Shown here one piece after another: positions 62,612-64,000 of a DNA stretch of 64,000 nt. The DNA is from Onchocerca lupi. Taxonomy: Eukaryota > Nematoda > Chromadorea > Rhabditida > Onchocercidae. A program made the translations under genes and the position numbers. Below the pieces are notes generated by a model. The model was not told where the DNA came from, searched no databases, and saw nothing but the letters and a program-made list of their open reading frames with translations. The stretch spans positions 62,001 through 126,000 of the forward strand of contig JAOVVO010000134.1 of the NCBI GenBank assembly GCA_028564675.1, in the 5' to 3' direction. Each line of letters starts with the position of its first letter. Position 1 is the first letter of the stretch.

Positions 62612-64000
62612 ATACAAAAGGCCAGATGTTTTCGAGAATGCACAGAGGAGGTGTAGAGTATTGGCTTCTCTCGAAATACTCTGAAATTATTTGCGAATTG
62701 GAAAGCAAAATTCGGAAAATTCATGTCTACCTGGTCGATGAAAGGAGAAAAAAAGAAGGTGATTAACACCTCAATTCATGCTATTGACACCTGTGTATTT
62801 TGCTTGTGGAAGCATTAAATAAATTATCTGGAATTTTTTTTCCCTTCGGCTTATTAGGCCGCCCTAAAATATAAGAAAAGTAAATACACTGATAATAGGA
62901 AGAAGTAAACTGATAAACATATGTGGGATCGAAGGGAATAGCTTTGACCTTAAGCCCGTTTACGTAGTGAAGAATAAGAGATGATTTAATGCAATGAAAT
63001 TGAATATTAACAATCAAAAAATAACGAAACCGGAAACAGGAGAAGAAATCTCCGTTAGATTTAGAATTTTTCAGTGCGTGATGCACAATAATCTTCTACA
63101 TATGTCAGCTGAGTGCAATATTTCGAAGTTTAACGATCATTAAATTGTTATGGAATGCTTGATACACCGCCAGGTATACGATGGGTACATCTTTCTCTGG
63201 ATTTCCTTCATTTTTTGCCAATTTCTTGGCTTTTTTGTTCAACAATTAAACAAACATCCGCATTTACCAAAAAACTTTGCAAGGAATTGCCATTAAATAA
63301 AATTAGAAAGAAGCGGAAGTAATAGCAATGGACCGAAAGCTGCCATTCCTCTCTTTCACAGCTATTCTATTTAGTGCTGAATGGTTTCTTTAATTATTTA
63401 GTATTCAAAAGCACTTCAAAATAGGAACTTGAAATACTTGAAATTATTTTTAACATTGAAATGCTGCAATATTTTTGCATGAAATATGCTGAATTGGAGA
63501 AAGAATACAGCACGCAACATTCGAATATATCGAGTGAATGAATAGAGGAAGGAATAATTTCTCTTATCCGGTTATTTCAAATTCGCTCTGCACAATATCA
63601 GTCCGTATAGGTAAATTTAACCTAGTTATTTGTCAAATAAACAAGATATTGCCTTAGGAGAAAATACTTGAGATGAGCAGAAAGCGCCATTGATGATAAG
63701 CAGTAAAAGACATTTTGATTTGTCGTTTTTCCAACAACATTATTTTAGAGATAATTACAGCAAACCTTCTTCAAGACGGAGCATTGTTTAACTCGAAATT
63801 ATTGGATTCGATTTCCAAGATCACCTTAGAAATTCATGTTGTGTTATGCACTTGCCATTGTTTCTACATTATGAACAAGAAGCAGTATTGAAAATTAAAC
63901 AGCTTCCAAGTTAGTTACCTTCGAGATGTGTTTGAAAACGACTAATGCCTTAAATGCCTTAAATCACAGTTACTCTTCCGATATTTTTTTGTCAAGAGAA

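Larger units (their letters stand above)
61128..64000. other. Intergenic region with simple repeats, no gene supported
   Basis: AT-rich DNA with an ATCA tetranucleotide run (61646-61670) and a TG run (62590-62611). A 60-codon frame at 61463-61645 (+) has a CICNGKRWKCARC pattern but no family match. Nothing else recognised up to the window end. Confidence 0.5.

Noticed and set aside
1..64000. CRISPR arrays, bacterial operons, rRNA or tRNA genes
   Set aside because: No regularly spaced repeats, no rRNA core sequences, and no tRNA B-box (GGTTCGANTCC) was noticed; the window is eukaryotic. A tRNA scan could not be run, so a missed tRNA remains possible.

Overview
The window looks like nuclear DNA from a parasitic nematode, most likely a filarial or related spirurid worm. 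It is AT-rich and uses short exons with GT-AG introns and TTTCAG/TTNCAG-type acceptors. It carries an orthologue of the nematode ACE-like non-peptidase ACN-1. It also carries a decayed fragment of a bacterial ribosomal protein L1 gene that resembles Wolbachia, the endosymbiont of filarial worms. I could run no database searches. The species and the Wolbachia source are inferences from recognised protein motifs.

Layout. 1-7.5 kb is intergenic with a decayed Helitron: helicase remnants at about 3.18-4.68 kb, a 3' end at 5510, and a second tail fragment in reverse orientation at about 2.44-2.58 kb. 7.5-12.6 kb (+) is an inward-rectifier potassium channel gene of 11 exons, predicted 503 aa. 12.6-19.6 kb has no gene I can support and holds another Helitron tail fragment at about 17.6 kb. 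19.6-26.1 kb (-) is an acn-1 orthologue of 19 exons, about 985 aa. 26.1-30.5 kb has no supported gene. 30.5-34.1 kb (-) is a D1-like biogenic-amine GPCR of 7 exons, 391 aa. 34.1-44.3 kb has no active gene but contains the Wolbachia-like rplA fragment (36.1-36.6 kb) and a diverged tandem duplication (about 38.0-38.4 kb). 44.3-52.7 kb (-) is a conventional protein kinase C gene (pkc-2 type) of 17 exons, 754 aa, with a phase-compatible candidate alternative first exon at 50.9-51.3 kb. 52.7-64 kb is a gene-poor stretch whose most striking feature is a near-perfect 71-nt hairpin at 61057-61127 that looks like a microRNA precursor.

The four genes do not form an operon: strands are mixed and gaps are large. 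Three (potassium channel, amine receptor, PKC) are signalling or excitability genes, and acn-1 is a moulting/cuticle gene in C. elegans. Exon models were built by hand, requiring splice phase to match at every junction, and all four sum to whole codons. The weakest junction is acn-1 exon 9/10. Two introns (acn-1 intron 13 and pkc intron 3) are best explained by GC-AG splicing.
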